Assembly: GCA_944325875.1 (NCBI GenBank)
Contig: CALVBU010000008.1
Location: 22,880-86,879 of the forward strand
DNA: 64,000 bases
Direction of reading: 5' to 3'
From: Candidatus Gastranaerophilales bacterium
GTDB taxonomy: Bacteria > Cyanobacteriota > Vampirovibrionia > Gastranaerophilales > Gastranaerophilaceae
The position numbers and the translations under genes were made by a program. The notes below the pieces were generated by a model. That model did no database searches. It saw nothing but the letters and a program-made list of their open reading frames with translations, and was not told the origin of the DNA. Shown in pieces: positions 7,082 to 16,089 of the stretch (positions are counted from its first letter, which is position 1; each line of letters opens with the position of its first letter).

Positions 7082-8542
7082 TTATTTTAATGCGTTTTTT
7101 ACACGGTGGAAAGTTTTGTCTTTGCCGATAATAGCCAAAATTGCTGTCATATCAGCTCCGCAAATTCTTCCGGTAACCGCTGCTCTTATAGCCCACATTG
7201 TAACTTTTGGCTTGATACCTTTTTCTTTGTAGTAGCCTCTGAAAGCTTCAAGTTTTTCGTGAAGATTTTCTTCAGTCCATTCCCAATCTTTAGCTTGTTC
7301 CAAGAATGTTTTTAGAACGTCTTGAGAAACTTCAGTATCAAGAGTTTCTTTTGCTTTTTCATCAAATTCAACATCTTGACCAAAGAAATAAGGAACTGCA
7401 TCTGTTATGTCTGAAAGAAGTGTTAATGGTTCATAAGTAACCTCAACCATTCTTGTATATTGCGCATCTGTCAGTTCACTCAAGTCATATTTTGTTAAAT
7501 ATGGTTTAAGTCTTTCTTTTAATTCAGGAATTGAAAGCATTTTGATGTAATGGCTGTTCATCCAGTTCAATTTATCATATTCAAAAATTGAATTAGATGA
7601 AGAAATTTCGTTAATTCTGAAATCTTGAGCAATTTCATCAACTGTTTTAATTTCTTGTCCGTCAGATGGAGCCCAGCCAAGCAATGCTACAAAGTTGATA
7701 AGTGCATCTGTTAAGTAGCCTTTTTCTACGAATTCTGAAACCGCAGTAGCTCCGTGACGTTTAGAAAGTTTGCTTCTATCAGGAGCAAGAATCATTCCTA
7801 AGTGACCAAATCTTGGAACTTCAGCGCCTAAAGCTTCAAAAATTAAGATTTGTTTGAATGTATTAGAAATGTGATCTTCGCCTCTGATTACGTGAGAAAT
7901 TTTCATAAGCATATCATCAATTACAACTGCGAAGTTGTAAGTAGGAGTGCCGTTTGATTTCATTATTACAAAATCACCAAGCAAATCAGTATCCATATGA
8001 AGTTCACCTTTTACAAGGTCATCAAACTTTAATATAGAAGAGTCGTGAAAAGCTTTTTGAGCTTTAGCAATGTTAAATCTGATTGCAGGTTTTCTGCCTT
8101 CTGCACGTAATTTAGCTTTTTCATCTTCTGTTAGATTTTCACATTTTTTAGAATAAACGTAAGGTTTTTTATTTTTAGTAGCTTCTTCTTTTTCAGCTTC
8201 TAATTCTTCTGGTGTGCAGAAGCATTCATAAGCAAAGCCTTTATCCAAAAGTTCTTGTACATATTTAGGATAAATATCAAATCTTTCAGACTGAGTATAT
8301 GGTCCGTAAGGGCCTCCAACATCAGGTCCTTCATCCCAATTAAGACCTAGAGCTTTCAAGCTGTCAAAAATATTGTCAATATAAGCTTGGCTTGTACGCT
8401 CAGCATCTGTATCTTCAATTCTTAAAACAAATTTGCCGTGATTTTTCTTTGCAAATAAGTAGTTAAATAAAGCTGTTCTTGCTGTTCCAACGTGTAAATT
8501 TCCGCTTGGAGACGGTGCAATTCTAACTCTAACTTCGTTCAT
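7082..8542 (-). CDS. gltX: Glutamate--tRNA ligase
   Basis: A 486-residue class I synthetase: RIAPSPSGNLHVGTARTALFNYLFA contains the HIGH-type motif (HVGT), and KLSKRHG is the KMSKS equivalent. It charges tRNA-Glu (and perhaps tRNA-Gln where an amidotransferase is used) in the cytoplasm. The open frame runs 22 codons further upstream, but GAGGATTTAAAATG places the RBS right before MNEVRVRIAPS, so I use that start. It is monocistronic, with a terminator after it. Confidence 0.96.
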   Translation of the reverse strand: MNEVRVRIAPSPSGNLHVGTARTALFNYLFAKKNHGKFVLRIEDTDAERTSQAYIDNIFDSLKALGLNWDEGPDVGGPYGPYTQSERFDIYPKYVQELLDKGFAYECFCTPEELEAEKEEATKNKKPYVYSKKCENLTEDEKAKLRAEGRKPAIRFNIAKAQKAFHDSSILKFDDLVKGELHMDTDLLGDFVIMKSNGTPTYNFAVVIDDMLMKISHVIRGEDHISNTFKQILIFEALGAEVPRFGHLGMILAPDRSKLSKRHGATAVSEFVEKGYLTDALINFVALLGWAPSDGQEIKTVDEIAQDFRINEISSSNSIFEYDKLNWMNSHYIKMLSIPELKERLKPYLTKYDLSELTDAQYTRMVEVTYEPLTLLSDITDAVPYFFGQDVEFDEKAKETLDTEVSQDVLKTFLEQAKDWEWTEENLHEKLEAFRGYYKEKGIKPKVTMWAIRAAVTGRICGADMTAILAIIGKDKTFHRVKNALK

Positions 8543-8722
8543 TTTAAATCCTCGATTCCTTTTATATTTCGCAACTATTATCCTATCACGCGCAGGTTTT
8601 AATTTCAAGGTACATCAATTAAAAGGGTAATTGTATTTTGGGTTTTTATTCATTTTTTTATCTATATTTCCTGAAAATTATTCATAAATAGAAAGATTTA
8701 AATATTCTTTTTATAAGCTTTA

Positions 8723-8731
8723 TGTTATAAT
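8723..8731 (+). promoter_or_regulatory. Extended -10 for a leaderless gene
   Basis: TGT-TATAAT ends exactly 7 nt before the ATG at 8738, leaving no room for a Shine-Dalgarno sequence in the transcript. Confidence 0.65.
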
Positions 8732-8737
8732 GTAGTT

Positions 8738-9523
8738 ATGAAGAGAGTTCTATTGGTTTTGTTAATTTTGTTTCTGGGAGTACCTGGGTTTTGTGAAGAC
8801 GAAGATGTTAAGCTTCCAAATATTTTTATTTGGTCTTTGCCTGAGGATAAGGATGTATCTCCTGATGAAATTACAAGTTCTAATGAAAATGATGAAGTTA
8901 CTCTTATTCCAGAAGTTGATAATGTTCCAGCAAAAGGTTATGTAGAATTCGTTGAAGATAATGCAGATACGGTTTATTTAGATGAAAATAGTAACAACGC
9001 TTTGAACTTAAGGGTTCCTCAAAAATTTAATTCTTCAAAATTAGTTGATAGTAAAAAAATTCAAGGTTCAAAAAAATATGCATTGTATAACCAAGAGGAA
9101 TATAGCATTTCTCCTCAGTCAGTGCAATCAGTGACAAGAATGGGAAATTTTTCTCTCGGAACTTTGTATAATACAGGTATTGATACCTCTCAGCTAGAGC
9201 GTTCAACTACTTTATTTACAAGATATGATAGTAAACATTTTGCAATAAGTTCTGCGTTTAAGAAAAATAATTTAACTGCCTATGGGCTTGTTACGGATAA
9301 TTTCTACGTAGCTCCAGAATTAAAGTTTAATAGAGTTTTTGCATTTTCGCCTATTTTATCATCTGATATGACAAGAAATCGTAGAAAAGGTGAGCTTGTT
9401 TTATCAATTAGTCCTGATAAGGAGGATAGAATGAAGTTGGAGTTTGGTGCTGGAACTACTTATGATGTTAATAACGATAGGTCCTGGTCTCAGGTTCGCT
9501 TTAATACTAAATTCCAATTGTAA
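8738..9523 (+). CDS. Secreted hypothetical protein, possible outer-membrane beta-strand protein
   Basis: A 261-residue protein with a clear signal peptide (MKRVLLVLLILFLGVPGFC, cleavage near residue 19). The mature N-terminus is acidic and low in structure. The second half alternates polar and hydrophobic residues, with segments such as HFAISSAFKKNNLTAYGLV and ELVLSISPDK, and ends in RFNTKFQL. This resembles an outer-membrane beta-strand array or a surface beta-domain. I do not recognise a named family. The mRNA is probably leaderless. It precedes an FtsB-like gene by 70 nt. Confidence 0.75.
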   Translation: MKRVLLVLLILFLGVPGFCEDEDVKLPNIFIWSLPEDKDVSPDEITSSNENDEVTLIPEVDNVPAKGYVEFVEDNADTVYLDENSNNALNLRVPQKFNSSKLVDSKKIQGSKKYALYNQEEYSISPQSVQSVTRMGNFSLGTLYNTGIDTSQLERSTTLFTRYDSKHFAISSAFKKNNLTAYGLVTDNFYVAPELKFNRVFAFSPILSSDMTRNRRKGELVLSISPDKEDRMKLEFGAGTTYDVNNDRSWSQVRFNTKFQL

Positions 9524-9593
9524 ATTTCTTAAAATATAATTGAATAGTTCTCTGTTTTCTTTTATAATTTGATTAAAGCACAAGGAGTTTTCC

Positions 9594-10061
9594 GTGGAAA
9601 TTAACAGAGGCGAAAATTTACCTAAAAAAGTAACTGTAGAACAAGAAAATAGTAAACAGCAAGTTGATTCTCTTGCTGCTAAATCCAGAAAGAAAAGTAA
9701 AAAACATAAACGAAAAATAGGAGTTTATTACTCGTTTTTAACATTTGTGCTTTTGTTTTGTCTGGTACAGGTTGGTTTTGGTGCAATATTAAATGTTTCT
9801 AAAATCATTGCTTATAAGGCAAAAATTAATACTATGGAAAAAGTTAGAGATGAAGCTGAAGCAAGGAATAAAGAATTAAAAAGTGATATAAAACAGTTTT
9901 CAAGAACTTCCAGCTTGGAAGAAATTGCTAGAAATAATTTAAAAATGGCTGGCGAGGATGAAGTTTTAGTATTGATTAATAATACAAATAATCAGGATGT
10001 TAACGATAAAAAAAGTAAACATAAGAAGAAAGTTGAAAATAAGGATAATACGGAGCAATAA
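9594..10061 (+). CDS. FtsB/DivIC-like septum formation initiator protein
   Basis: A 155-residue bitopic protein: a basic N-terminal tail (KSRKKSKKHKRK), one membrane helix (about residues 46-66), a coiled coil (INTMEKVRDEAEARNKELKSDI) and the DivIC-type ending SLEEIARNNLKMAGEDEVLVLI. Such proteins form the FtsQ-FtsL-FtsB subcomplex that activates septal peptidoglycan synthesis. The start codon is GTG with AAGGAG in front. Its TAA overlaps the ATG of the TPR gene by one base, so the two are translationally coupled. The low-complexity charged C-terminus is longer than usual. Confidence 0.8.
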   Translation: MEINRGENLPKKVTVEQENSKQQVDSLAAKSRKKSKKHKRKIGVYYSFLTFVLLFCLVQVGFGAILNVSKIIAYKAKINTMEKVRDEAEARNKELKSDIKQFSRTSSLEEIARNNLKMAGEDEVLVLINNTNNQDVNDKKSKHKKKVENKDNTEQ

Positions 10062-11620
10062 TGCAGGATAATGAAGCAATTAACTATATAAAGAGAGCTT
10101 TTGAATTAAAATCTCAAGAGTGTTACAAACAAGCTATTGAGATGCTTTATAAGGCGTTGGAAACAGAATCTGATAATGTGGAAATTTTATATCAGATCGG
10201 TGATTTATATTTTTTACTCCATAATTACGACAGGGCTTTACAATATATTGACAAGGTTTTGCAAGTTGACGAATTGCATATCCCATCATTAAAAATGCAA
10301 TCCGAAATATACCAAAGGCAAGGATTATTTATTGAGGCTTTAAATTCTGCAAAATTAGTTTATCAAAAAGATGAAAGTTCTAAGAACTTGAAAGATGTAA
10401 TAAAAATTTTAGGCAAACTAAATAGAGTTCAAGAAATTGAGCAGTATCGAGATCAAATGGACAAAGCGTGTCTTTATGAATATGCTCTTGCTTGCTATAA
10501 AAATGGTGATTCAGAGCTTGCTAAAAGTCTTATATCTGAAAATTTAGAAGAAAATGAAGATTGCAAAATTCTTTTGGGTAAAATCTATTTTGACTCTAAT
10601 GATTTTGATAAGGCAAGAGAAATATTTGAGTCGATGAAGATGTCTAAAAACCCTGAAGTTCTAAATTATTTGGGCTTGTTTGCTTTAGAAGATATGAAGT
10701 TTATTGATGCTATAAAATGCTTTTCTCAAGCTTCGAGTATTTCTAAAAACAATCCTGTTTATTGGTATAATCTCGCTAATGCTTATTTCTTTAATGGTTG
10801 GCAAGATGAGGCTGTAAATTCATATTTGAAGGCTATTGTATTAGCTCCTGAAAATTTAGATTACAGATATTCTTTAGCATATTTGTATTATGAGATGAAA
10901 AAATTTGATAAAGCTCAAAAGGAAATCGATATAATATTACTAAAAGATGAAAACCATTATCAGGCAAGAGTTATAAAAGCTTTGTTAAAATTGAATAATA
11001 AGGATTATCTTGGCGCTGAAAGAATTTTAGAAGAAAACTTAAAGGCCGGATGCTCGGATGCTTTCACATTAGTGTCGCTCGGAAAAGTTTATAATGAGTT
11101 AGAAAATTTTGATAAGGCTGAGCAAGTTATAAAATCCGTAATAGAACAAAATCCTGAAAATATAAATTATATAAGCGATTTGGCTGATGTATATATTAAA
11201 GAGAAAAAATATGATGAGGCTATTGAGCTTGTTAAAAAAGTTATTGATGAAAATGAAAAATATATTTATGGATATATTCTAGGTGCGAAAATAGCGTATT
11301 TGAAAGGTGATTTAGACAAAGCAAAAGAATTTGCTCAGGATGCAATTTCATTGGATATAAACTGTGCAGATGGTTATTATTATCTTGCGCTGGTTCGTAA
11401 ATCCGAACATGATTATGAAGAAGCTATTGAATGTATGAAAAGAGCTATTATGTATGACTTAAATAATGCTAAATATTATGCTGAGATGAGTAATATTTAT
11501 AAGCTTAAAGATGATGTGAAAACTGCTCTTGAGTACATAAAAGAAGCCGAAAGTATTGATGGTTCTGTTGAATATAAAATAATGTACAAAGAATTAGCTT
11601 CTTTAAACAGAGCAAAGTAA
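10061..11620 (+). CDS. TPR-repeat protein
   Basis: A 519-residue protein made almost wholly of tetratricopeptide repeats (about 13-14 units; for example NPVYWYNLANAYFFNGWQDEA and ENINYISDLADVYIKEKKYDEA). It has no signal peptide or membrane segment, so it is likely a cytoplasmic scaffold. It is coupled to the FtsB/DivIC-like gene by a TAATG overlap, which suggests a link with division or envelope assembly. Partner unknown. Confidence 0.85.
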   Translation: MQDNEAINYIKRAFELKSQECYKQAIEMLYKALETESDNVEILYQIGDLYFLLHNYDRALQYIDKVLQVDELHIPSLKMQSEIYQRQGLFIEALNSAKLVYQKDESSKNLKDVIKILGKLNRVQEIEQYRDQMDKACLYEYALACYKNGDSELAKSLISENLEENEDCKILLGKIYFDSNDFDKAREIFESMKMSKNPEVLNYLGLFALEDMKFIDAIKCFSQASSISKNNPVYWYNLANAYFFNGWQDEAVNSYLKAIVLAPENLDYRYSLAYLYYEMKKFDKAQKEIDIILLKDENHYQARVIKALLKLNNKDYLGAERILEENLKAGCSDAFTLVSLGKVYNELENFDKAEQVIKSVIEQNPENINYISDLADVYIKEKKYDEAIELVKKVIDENEKYIYGYILGAKIAYLKGDLDKAKEFAQDAISLDINCADGYYYLALVRKSEHDYEEAIECMKRAIMYDLNNAKYYAEMSNIYKLKDDVKTALEYIKEAESIDGSVEYKIMYKELASLNRAK

Positions 11621-11706
11621 AAAATTTGTCCTCTAAAAATATATTATTATAATATAATTATGTGGGAAGATCTCCTGTAAAATTATGATTGGGGGTAGTA
11701 AGAAGT

Positions 11707-12387
11707 ATGAAATGGAAGAGTATTATAAGTTTATTATTAATTACGCAATTAGTTGCGATTTCACCTGCTTTTTCAAAGTCAAAAAAAGATGAAATTGTAA
11801 TACCGAAAAATTTTCCAGAAAAATATACTGCAGAATATGTTGAACGAATAACGCCTGAATATAAAGCGATTGGTAAAGATTTTATTTTTTATGTGGCTTT
11901 GGATATGCTAAAAGGTACAAATGGTGAATTCTCCAGAAAGGCGATTTTAGGCAATAATTTATCTCAAAAACCTGTGAAAATTGAATTTAAGGATTTAGGG
12001 CTGATAAATCCTGATTATGCTTCATTTGATGCTTTAGGGTGGAAAAAAGGTAAAAATCTTTATATTTATATCAATCCTCGCCACAAAGATGCGCCACCAG
12101 GGGCATTGGCAGCCTTGTTAGCTCATGAAGCTTTACATCAGGATGAGTATAATTCTATAGCAGAAGAAACTTATGCTTGGACTATGGAAGCGGCTGTATG
12201 GTGTGAGATTTTAAATGTATTCCCAGAAAGCAATGAAAATCTTCACCCTTTGGTAACGAGAGAAAACACATTAAAAAAATTGTTTGAGAAAGGAAATTAT
12301 ACAAACAAGTATATTAAAAAAACTGTACAATCAAACGAAGGGTATAAAAATTTACCATCAACATCTCCGGGATTTGAGGACTTATAG
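11707..12387 (+). CDS. Secreted HExxH metallopeptidase-like protein
   Basis: A 226-residue protein with a signal peptide (KWKSIISLLLITQLVAISPAFS). LLAHEALHQDEYNSIAEETYAW contains HEALH and a Glu about 14 residues later, the zinc-ligand layout of gluzincin-type peptidases. The protein should act outside the cytoplasmic membrane. The open frame could start at a TTG six codons earlier, but the ATG at 11707 gives a clean signal peptide. A strong terminator follows. Substrate is unknown and no named peptidase family is evident. Confidence 0.75.
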   Translation: MKWKSIISLLLITQLVAISPAFSKSKKDEIVIPKNFPEKYTAEYVERITPEYKAIGKDFIFYVALDMLKGTNGEFSRKAILGNNLSQKPVKIEFKDLGLINPDYASFDALGWKKGKNLYIYINPRHKDAPPGALAALLAHEALHQDEYNSIAEETYAWTMEAAVWCEILNVFPESNENLHPLVTRENTLKKLFEKGNYTNKYIKKTVQSNEGYKNLPSTSPGFEDL

Positions 12388-12394
12388 ATTTGTG

Positions 12395-12420
12395 AACGCC
12401 GGCTTATAGCCGGCGTTTTT
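12395..12420 (+). terminator. Rho-independent terminator
   Basis: A perfect 9-bp GC-rich stem (AACGCCGGC / GCCGGCGTT, loop TTATA) is followed by T residues. It ends the HExxH gene transcript. Confidence 0.95.
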
Positions 12421-12505
12421 GTGATTTGTATAAAATTTAAAATAATTGGTTGGGTTACTTAAAAAGTATATTGATTATAAAAATTCATTGGTGTTAAATA
12501 TTCGT

Positions 12506-13753
12506 ATGAAAAGAAAAGAATTATATATTTTTATTGCAATAGTATTAGCGTTGGTGGCGGTTAACATGTTTGTAATGAATACAAATAATAATAGTTTGTA
12601 TTCTACAGATGAAGAATTGCTAAATAAAAATTATGTATCATCCCAAAAACTTTTTGATAATGTATGGTCTGAAGTTAAGGATAACTATTATGATCCGACA
12701 TTAAATCATCAGCAATGGAAATATTGGAAAGAGCATTATCATGGCAAAATAAAAACCGATGAAGATGTTAAGGTCGCGGTGGATACAATGCTTGCAAGTC
12801 TCGATGATCCTTATTCCAGATATATGACAAAGAATGAATATGCGGATCAAAATACATCAATTAGTTCAAAAATTACAGGGATAGGTGTTAATATTGCAAC
12901 TATTGCAGGTAAGATTCAAATTATAAATGTAATAGATGGTACTCCAGCTCAAAGTGCAAATTTGCAAAATGGTGATATAATTCTTGATATTGACGGAAAA
13001 GATGCAAATGGACTTTCTATTTCAGAAGTTGCAAACTTGGTTAGGGGACCTGAAAATACTTCTGTTAAGCTTACAATATTGCGAGATAAAGATAAGCTTG
13101 TAAAAAATGTGCTTAGAAAAGAGATTAAAATAAAATCTGTAAAAAGTTCTGTAGATAAAAATATTGGATACATTGAAATCACAAGCTTTATTGCATCAAC
13201 AACTCCGAATGAGTTTTTGGAAGCCTTAGAGAAAACTAAGGACACCGATGGTTTAATTATTGATTTGCGCGGAAATACAGGCGGATTATTGCCTAATGCT
13301 ATATTTATTGCAAACTTATTTATTCCTGAAGGGAAGCTAGTAAGTATTGTCGGTCGTAATGGTTATCGTTATGATATTCAGGCTCAAAATACTGATTTTG
13401 GGGTAGAAAAACCAGTTGTAGTATTGGTAGATGGAGCTTCTGCTTCAGCCAGTGAAATTTTGTCAGGGGCTTTGAAAGATTATCATAAAGCAACTATAGT
13501 TGGTACAAGAACTTATGGTAAAGGCATGGTTCAAAAAATTATACCTATGCCAAATGAAACAGGTCTTAACCTTACTGTAGCGAAATATCTAACTCCATCA
13601 GGTTCTGATATTAATAAAAAAGGCATAAAGCCGGATGTAGAAGTTCAATTTACAGCCAGAGATATAAAAAATAAAAATGATGTTCAGTTAAGCGAAGCAA
13701 AGAAGCTCTTATCAAGAATGCTTACTGAAAATAAATGCTGTTCTGCAAAATGA
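12506..13753 (+). CDS. C-terminal processing peptidase (S41 family)
   Basis: A 415-residue protein with an N-terminal membrane anchor or signal (YIFIAIVLALVAVNMFV), a PDZ domain (GIGVNIATIAGKIQIINVI...GDIILDIDG) and an S41 catalytic domain. By alignment with E. coli Prc, the nucleophile is Ser314 in ASASASEI and the base Lys339 in GTRTYGKG. It trims the C-termini of envelope proteins outside the membrane; in Cyanobacteria homologs include CtpA. The open frame extends 20 codons upstream to a TTG, but MKRKELYIF at 12506 is the natural start. TTAAAT ends 7 nt before it, so the mRNA may be leaderless. Confidence 0.93.
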   Translation: MKRKELYIFIAIVLALVAVNMFVMNTNNNSLYSTDEELLNKNYVSSQKLFDNVWSEVKDNYYDPTLNHQQWKYWKEHYHGKIKTDEDVKVAVDTMLASLDDPYSRYMTKNEYADQNTSISSKITGIGVNIATIAGKIQIINVIDGTPAQSANLQNGDIILDIDGKDANGLSISEVANLVRGPENTSVKLTILRDKDKLVKNVLRKEIKIKSVKSSVDKNIGYIEITSFIASTTPNEFLEALEKTKDTDGLIIDLRGNTGGLLPNAIFIANLFIPEGKLVSIVGRNGYRYDIQAQNTDFGVEKPVVVLVDGASASASEILSGALKDYHKATIVGTRTYGKGMVQKIIPMPNETGLNLTVAKYLTPSGSDINKKGIKPDVEVQFTARDIKNKNDVQLSEAKKLLSRMLTENKCCSAK

Positions 13754-13773
13754 ATTTTGTGACAGCTGGCTAT

Positions 13774-13801
13774 TTGACAATTTATATGTCTGAAATATAA
13801 T
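13774..13801 (+). promoter_or_regulatory. Strong consensus promoter without a gene behind it
   Basis: TTGACA (13774-13779) and TATAAT (13796-13801) are separated by 16 nt, the best match to the sigma-70 consensus in the window. No plus-strand gene starts before the terminator at 13897-13922. Confidence 0.75.
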
Positions 13802-13807
13802 TTTACT

Positions 13808-13922
13808 ATGGAATAAAGAATAGCCATGTGGCTATTTTGTGGAAAAGATTATTAGTACAGATTTTATAAAAAGATAGTTTTGCATACTTGACTTATGCGG
13901 TTCGTAAGGACCGCTTTTTTTT
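13808..13922 (+). ncRNA. Candidate small RNA, about 115 nt
   Basis: The region runs from the predicted start of the consensus promoter to a terminator (GCGGT...ACCGC then eight T). It contains a second hairpin, AATAGCC-ATGT-GGCTATT (13819-13836), which is followed by TTTT and could instead be the ctp terminator. The only ORF is nine codons (MWLFCGKDY) without an RBS. I see no match to 6S, SRP or RNase P RNA. A small regulatory RNA is the simplest reading. Confidence 0.5.
13897..13922 (+). terminator. Terminator of the candidate small RNA
   Basis: GCGGTTC / GGACCGC hairpin followed by eight T; the T tract touches the stop codon of the convergent zinc-ribbon gene. Confidence 0.8.
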
Positions 13923-14172
13923 ATAAATTTTTGTTCATGAAAAAGTTTTTATAACGTAAATCCTTTTTGTTAACGACTAGGCCGCATTTAGAGCAAGCTA
14001 AAGTTTCTCCGGTTGAGTCAATTGGCATAAAAATATGCTCACAATTCTCTGAGTTTTCCTCTTCGGGAATTTCATCAAGGGGATTTAGTGCTTCATTTTT
14101 ATCATGTTCGTCAAGCACTTCCATAAAACGATCTTTTTGAAAATATTTTACAATAAGTTCAATAAAATACAT
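13921..14172 (-). CDS. Small zinc-ribbon-like protein
   Basis: An 83-residue acidic protein with CEHIFMPIDSTGETLACSKCGLVV, a C-x-H ... C-x2-C pattern that likely binds zinc. No other domain is visible and the family is unknown. It starts 2 nt after the cdd stop and is probably co-transcribed and translationally coupled with it. Confidence 0.75.
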   Translation of the reverse strand: MYFIELIVKYFQKDRFMEVLDEHDKNEALNPLDEIPEEENSENCEHIFMPIDSTGETLACSKCGLVVNKKDLRYKNFFMNKNL

Positions 14173-14174
14173 TT

Positions 14175-14555
14175 TTAAAGTATGAAGCCTTTCGGGAATA
14201 TTTCGCTGAATTTGGTTATTTCTAATCCGTCATCACCTTCAGTGATAATATCTAAATTTTCAGATGCAAATTCGGTCATAACTTGTCTGCAAGCTCCGCA
14301 TGGATAGCAATGCTTTTCGTTTGGAGAATAAATAGCTACAGCTGTTAGTTTTCTTTCCCCATCAGCAATTGCACTTCCTATAGCATTTCTTTCTGCGCAA
14401 ATTGTTAGTCCGAAACTTGAATTCTCAAAGTTACAGCCTGTATAAATTTTATTGTTTTCAGTAAGTACGCATGCTCCTACTTTGAATTTTGAGTATGGTG
14501 CGTATGCGCTTTCACTTGCTTGTTTAGCTTTTTCTAATAATTCATTGTATTCCAT
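14175..14555 (-). CDS. cdd: Cytidine deaminase
   Basis: A 126-residue homotetramer-type cytidine deaminase: CAERNAIGSAIA carries the zinc-binding Cys and catalytic Glu, and PCGACRQVM the other two zinc Cys. It converts cytidine or deoxycytidine to uridine or deoxyuridine in pyrimidine salvage. The frame opens six codons earlier, but the RBS (GGAG) lies between that point and the ATG at 14555, which fixes the start. Confidence 0.95.
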   Translation of the reverse strand: MEYNELLEKAKQASESAYAPYSKFKVGACVLTENNKIYTGCNFENSSFGLTICAERNAIGSAIADGERKLTAVAIYSPNEKHCYPCGACRQVMTEFASENLDIITEGDDGLEITKFSEIFPKGFIL

Positions 14556-14634
14556 GCAATTCTCCTTTGACACTTATTTTTAGTTTAATAGATAATTTTT
14601 AAATAGTAATCCCTTACCCGTATGAGAATTTGTG

Positions 14635-14643
14635 TGTTACAAT
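14635..14643 (+). promoter_or_regulatory. Extended -10 for a leaderless gene
   Basis: TGT-TACAAT ends 7 nt before the ATG at 14650. This also argues that the ATG, not the upstream in-frame GTG at 14632, is the start. Confidence 0.6.
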
Positions 14644-14649
14644 AGTTGT

Positions 14650-15468
14650 ATGAAGAAATTTCTAATACGTTTTTTATTAATAATTTGTTGTATATTTATT
14701 TCGGTAAAATCGTATGCAATAACTTATAATGTTGTAGTTTTGCCTGCGGATATATTAAGAGTTTGCGAAAATTATTACTGCTACCCTGAAGTATCAGAAA
14801 TTGTATCTAATGATTTGATTACATATTTTAATTCTTCAGATAAAATAAAGTCCCCATCTTTGCAAGAAGTAAGGAAAATTTTGGCGCAGAATCCGAATTT
14901 GAAATCGACTGTAAAAGCGTCAATGGACAAATTTAGTTCTCGCGGTAATGTTGATTTTCAAGCTATGAAACAGTTAGCAAGAATGTTTTCGGCAAATTCA
15001 GTTCTGTTAGTGGCAAATAGTGTAGCAATGGAAAATGCTTCTAGAAATAGAAGCGTTTGGGAAATTTTGGAATTATCAAGTGCTTTGAATATTTCTTATC
15101 CATATACTATGGAGACGGATGCGGTGTTACTAGATACTGTAAATGATCTTGTTATGTGGCGAGGCGGTTATTCAAAGTTATTAAATTCTTCTGATGGAAG
15201 CTTTATTGCACAAAAAGCTTCTCAAAGCTATGCAAAATATGCTTATTTGCAAGCTTATTCAAAAGATATATTATCTAAAACTATTGGGCAGAGTGTAATT
15301 TTAAGATTTTTCCCTAAGTCTGTTACTCCTGTTTTGAATACTAAAGAAATTAAACCGTCAGGAAGTTATTTTAGATATGAAAGCTCAAATCCAACACCTG
15401 GAAAATTGGAAGAGAAATTAGAAGAACCTTTAGAACATGATTATGGTGAAATGATTTATGGCATATAA
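14650..15468 (+). CDS. Secreted hypothetical protein
   Basis: A 272-residue protein with a signal peptide (KKFLIRFLLIICCIFISVKSYA). The mature part starts ITYNVVVLPADILR and has the alternating pattern of periplasmic proteins that gather around lipopolysaccharide or envelope assembly, but I cannot name a family. The last 40 residues are Pro/Glu-rich. No Shine-Dalgarno; the mRNA is probably leaderless. Its 3' end overlaps the convergent 15456-15761 gene by 13 nt. Confidence 0.75.
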   Translation: MKKFLIRFLLIICCIFISVKSYAITYNVVVLPADILRVCENYYCYPEVSEIVSNDLITYFNSSDKIKSPSLQEVRKILAQNPNLKSTVKASMDKFSSRGNVDFQAMKQLARMFSANSVLLVANSVAMENASRNRSVWEILELSSALNISYPYTMETDAVLLDTVNDLVMWRGGYSKLLNSSDGSFIAQKASQSYAKYAYLQAYSKDILSKTIGQSVILRFFPKSVTPVLNTKEIKPSGSYFRYESSNPTPGKLEEKLEEPLEHDYGEMIYGI

Positions 15469-15761
15469 GGGGATTTCGGTTTTTCGTTAAATTTTGCTTG
15501 TGGTCTTGGCGATAATCCATCTTGTGATGTCTGCATAGGCATTACGTATGGTCGATTGGGTTCTTTTGGGTTGGTATTTTTCATATTATCAAAGTTTGAA
15601 TTGACGCCATCTCCTTTTGATTTATCCATAATAGGGCTTCTTTCAACTTGAACCTGAGTTGTAGCAGCTATTTCATCAAGTTCTTCTATTCGAGCTTTTG
15701 TGTCTATAAATGCAACAAATATCACGGTTAATATCGCAGTTAATATTAGAAAATTTTTCAT
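15456..15761 (-). CDS. Small membrane-anchored or secreted hypothetical protein
   Basis: A 101-residue protein with an N-terminal hydrophobic segment (NFLILTAILTVIFVAFI) that acts as anchor or signal. The rest is polar and Pro/Asn-rich with no recognisable domain. An RBS (AAAAGGAG) precedes the ATG. Overlap with the convergent gene end may create antisense effects, which is speculative. Confidence 0.65.
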   Translation of the reverse strand: MKNFLILTAILTVIFVAFIDTKARIEELDEIAATTQVQVERSPIMDKSKGDGVNSNFDNMKNTNPKEPNRPYVMPMQTSQDGLSPRPQAKFNEKPKSPYMP

Positions 15762-15913
15762 TTTTTTATTGCTCCTTTTTAGTTAATTCTAAATGTTCCA
15801 ATAAAAAATAAATCAGACAAAATAGTAATTATTTGAGCTAAATATAAACACTTGCACAATAGCAGGAACAATGATAATATGTAGTTGTATATAAAAAGTA
15901 ACGAGAGGGAAAT

Positions 15914-16084
15914 ATGGCAAGATTAATAAGACCAACATGGGCTATCAGATGCGTTCAATCAGGATGTAAGACTCTTTTTGAAGTTGCAAAATTAGAAGAT
16001 GGTAAACAACAAGAAGTTGTATGCCCTAATTGTGGAGAACATTACGTATATCCTATTACCGAAGAGGATGAAAAGAACTCTTAG
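15914..16084 (+). CDS. 56-aa zinc-ribbon protein
   Basis: A short ORF with a good RBS (GAGAGGGAA before ATG). The protein has Cys near residues 13 and 18 (RCVQSGC) and a second CPNCG knuckle at about residues 37-41, so it looks like a four-Cys zinc ribbon, and it ends in an acidic tail. It lies 5 nt upstream of the radical SAM gene and is probably co-transcribed with it. Function unknown; it could be a small nucleic-acid-binding or assembly factor. Confidence 0.75.
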   Translation: MARLIRPTWAIRCVQSGCKTLFEVAKLEDGKQQEVVCPNCGEHYVYPITEEDEKNS

Positions 16085-16089
16085 TCTTT

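Noticed and set aside
13819..13836. Hairpin AATAGCC-ATGT-GGCTATT as the only ctp terminator with no small RNA
   Set aside because: It remains possible, but the consensus promoter just before it and the stronger terminator at 13897-13922 are not explained that way, so I kept the small-RNA call at moderate confidence.
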